Positions 52,623 through 53,955 of a DNA stretch of 53,955 bases are shown here, piece by piece. Position 1 is the stretch's first letter. Each line of letters starts with the position of its first letter. Where the stretch lies: positions 1-53,955 of IMG/VR virus record IMGVR_UViG_3300036398_000737; one strand, 5' to 3'. The position numbers were made by a program, and so were the translations under genes. The notes beneath the pieces are model-generated. The model saw only the letters and a program-made list of their open reading frames with translations. It was not told the origin of the DNA and searched no databases. This stretch comes from a virus.

Positions 52623-53211
52623 CTATGATTTCCCGTAAAATCTTTTTAAAAGAGAACACATCAATATTTAGGAATGGCATATATTTTTTTAATTTCAAAC
52701 TTACGGTTTCCCACACAGGATCATCAAGTTTCTTATCAAAAGTTTTTGAGAAACCAAATATTTTTTCGTATATTGTGAAAGTTTCTAGCGACAATTGCCC
52801 GCTTAGAAACTTTTTGAGAACTTTCGGATGTCCTTTGGAACAGTTGAAAACATCCTGTAATTCGTTCTCCGAGAACAATTCGTTGCTTTGTTCTTTGAAC
52901 AAGTAAGTCAAACTCTGTTGTCTCCGCATCCATTCTGCGTAAGTTCTTTCGCCAGAATTGATAATTTCTCCAATCCATAAGTTACTAGGGGAATCTGATG
53001 CTACAAAGTTTGATACTAAAAAATCTACGACTTCTTTATCAGAATACTTGCGTGAAGTCTTTTCGAACCAGTATTTATCACGCCTTTTGTTAAAGGATGT
53101 AATACTGGCGCGAGTTTTCGCGCCATATTTAAAGAAGTCGTATTTTGGATTTGTGAAATGATTTTTGAGTGACAAATAATGTTGATAAGTTTCAAATGGA
53201 GTCACAATCAT
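52615..53211 (-). CDS. 59: gp59 helicase loader, 198 aa
   Basis: MIVTPFETYQHYLSLKNHF, FSKYGAK-type segment (DFFKYGAKTRASITSFNKR), RRDKYWFEKTSRKYSDKEV, and an AEWMRRQQSL motif match gp59. It loads the gp41 helicase onto gp32-coated DNA. Overlaps gp33 by 4 nt and the DUF1825 gene by 8 nt. Confidence 0.85.
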   Translation of the reverse strand: MIVTPFETYQHYLSLKNHFTNPKYDFFKYGAKTRASITSFNKRRDKYWFEKTSRKYSDKEVVDFLVSNFVASDSPSNLWIGEIINSGERTYAEWMRRQQSLTYLFKEQSNELFSENELQDVFNCSKGHPKVLKKFLSGQLSLETFTIYEKIFGFSKTFDKKLDDPVWETVSLKLKKYMPFLNIDVFSFKKILREIIDE

Positions 53212-53468
53212 AAAGGCAATTTTGCTCTCGAAGTTCTCTTCATAAAGTTAAGACGAGTTGCGTCCCACTTTAACTTTTCTTTTAGTGGTTTTGAAATAAG
53301 TTTCGTAACCGATTCTACCTCAAGTGAATTGATTTCACAATAGTGGCAGATTGCATCAATATAATTAAAACCTTCTAATGCAACAATGTTCTCAATTTCA
53401 AGAGCAAATTTAGAAGGTGTTAAAAACTTATTTTCTATTGCCTGTTCTAGTTCTTTATTTGGTTCCAT
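53208..53468 (-). CDS. 33: gp33 late-transcription coactivator, 86 aa
   Basis: Start ATG 53468 (MEPNKELEQAIENKFLTPS) gives the usual short cyanophage form. KFALEIENIVALEGFNYID, VTKLISKPLKEKLKWDATR and the LPL end match the gp33 family. gp33 links host RNA polymerase to the sliding clamp and the late sigma factor gp55. An in-frame ATG at 53567 would overlap the nuclease gene much further. Confidence 0.85.
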   Translation of the reverse strand: MEPNKELEQAIENKFLTPSKFALEIENIVALEGFNYIDAICHYCEINSLEVESVTKLISKPLKEKLKWDATRLNFMKRTSRAKLPL

Positions 53469-53955
53469 AGAGTTCCAGTTTATCTCTAACAAACTTTCTA
53501 ATGTATTCTGTGAGAAGTTTGATGTACTTTGATTTGTCTCTTTCTTCATAAACGACGCATTCTCCATTTTCGCAAGCCATAATGATTACAAGTTTTTTAA
53601 CTGAAATACCAGTCAGTTCGTAAAGCATACATCCATATGCCATACATTGAACAAAATAATGTTCGATCCACTCTCGTGGTTTTGGTTTTTTAGAAGTTTT
53701 AAAGTCAATTATTGCTAACTCGCCGTCATATTCAGCGATACAATCAACTGTCCCAGCAATACCTAATTGCTTACTATATAGGGACCCTTCTAGGGCGTAA
53801 ATATTATTTATACGGTTCAGGTCTGTTTTTGCAATTTTAAAAAGAAAATCTGAGATTGGTTGAACTTCTGGAAGACTTTCATTTTTAAGATGATGTTCTA
53901 CTAGAAGGTGCATATCAGTTCCACGACTTGTTGCCGCTTTTGTAACACGCTCTGC
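53455..53955 (-). CDS. PD-(D/E)XK nuclease, N-terminus outside window
   Basis: The last 166 codons are present and the frame is open to the right edge. GIAGTVDCIAEYDGELAII then DFKTSKKPK is the RecB/MGME1-type active site (Asp, Asp, Lys). Cyanophages usually have such an exonuclease beside gp33. It overlaps gp33 by 14 nt. Confidence 0.82.
   Translation of the reverse strand, partial: AERVTKAATSRGTDMHLLVEHHLKNESLPEVQPISDFLFKIAKTDLNRINNIYALEGSLYSKQLGIAGTVDCIAEYDGELAIIDFKTSKKPKPREWIEHYFVQCMAYGCMLYELTGISVKKLVIIMACENGECVVYEERDKSKYIKLLTEYIRKFVRDKLELYGTK

Overview
The window is a 54-kb piece of a T4-like cyanophage genome (contractile-tailed phage of marine Synechococcus or Prochlorococcus). Three things show this. 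It encodes the T4 replication and late-transcription set (gp59, gp33, gp32). It encodes a T4-type baseplate, tail and head-completion set (gp4, gp48, gp53, gp54, gp26, gp51, gp5 and hub proteins). It carries cyanobacterial genes: a CP12-type Calvin-cycle regulator, a DUF1825-type protein and a cyAbrB-type domain. Almost everything is on the minus strand. The exceptions are a GIY-YIG endonuclease gene (2.7-3.6 kb) and the gp4 / unknown / gp48 / gp53 block (48.1-50.7 kb).

Layout. (1) 0-2.7 kb: a few very small acidic genes, an AbrB-ArdA fusion gene and two clusters of a CTCGTCGAGAT repeat in otherwise gene-poor DNA. (2) 2.7-3.6 kb: an AT-rich homing-endonuclease-like gene on the opposite strand. 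(3) 3.6-21.6 kb: about 70 small genes in long minus-strand operons, mostly linked by ATGA or TGATG overlaps. Recognisable among them are an RlpA-type double-psi barrel protein, a SprT-like metalloprotein, an SPFH-like membrane protein, CP12, an AbrB/MazE-like barrel protein, zinc ribbons and several one-pass membrane or secreted proteins. (4) 21.6-25.9 kb: a DNA-modification block with a beta-class methyltransferase, a DEAH helicase, a ParB-like protein and a methyltransferase split over two genes. (5) 25.9-38.7 kb: tail-fibre proteins (684, 668 and 1850 aa), three tRNA genes, an orphan Phd-type antitoxin, a tail-fibre chaperone and small fibre or adhesin proteins. (6) 38.7-50.7 kb: needle, gp5, hub, cell-wall-hydrolase and tape-measure-like proteins, gp51, gp26 and gp54, then the divergent gp4/gp48/gp53 operon. 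(7) 50.6-54 kb: a Mom-like acetyltransferase-fold protein, gp32, a DUF1825 protein, gp59, gp33 and the end of a PD-(D/E)XK nuclease.

Regulation. Late genes carry T4-type late boxes (TATAAATA, CTAAATA, ATAAATA). A second group has good sigma-70 promoters with TTGACA-like boxes (gp32, the split methyltransferase and others). A third group, only in the left 24 kb, has a -10 box about 24 nt upstream of the start codon and no good -35 box. Instead, each has a 24-bp inverted repeat, TGTGCCA-N10-TGGCACA, 35-36 bp (once 45 bp) upstream of the -10. I found 13 clear copies and one degenerate copy. This looks like an activator-dependent early or middle promoter class, and I consider it the most interesting feature of the window.

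All calls come from reading the sequence. No database search, alignment or folding program was run.
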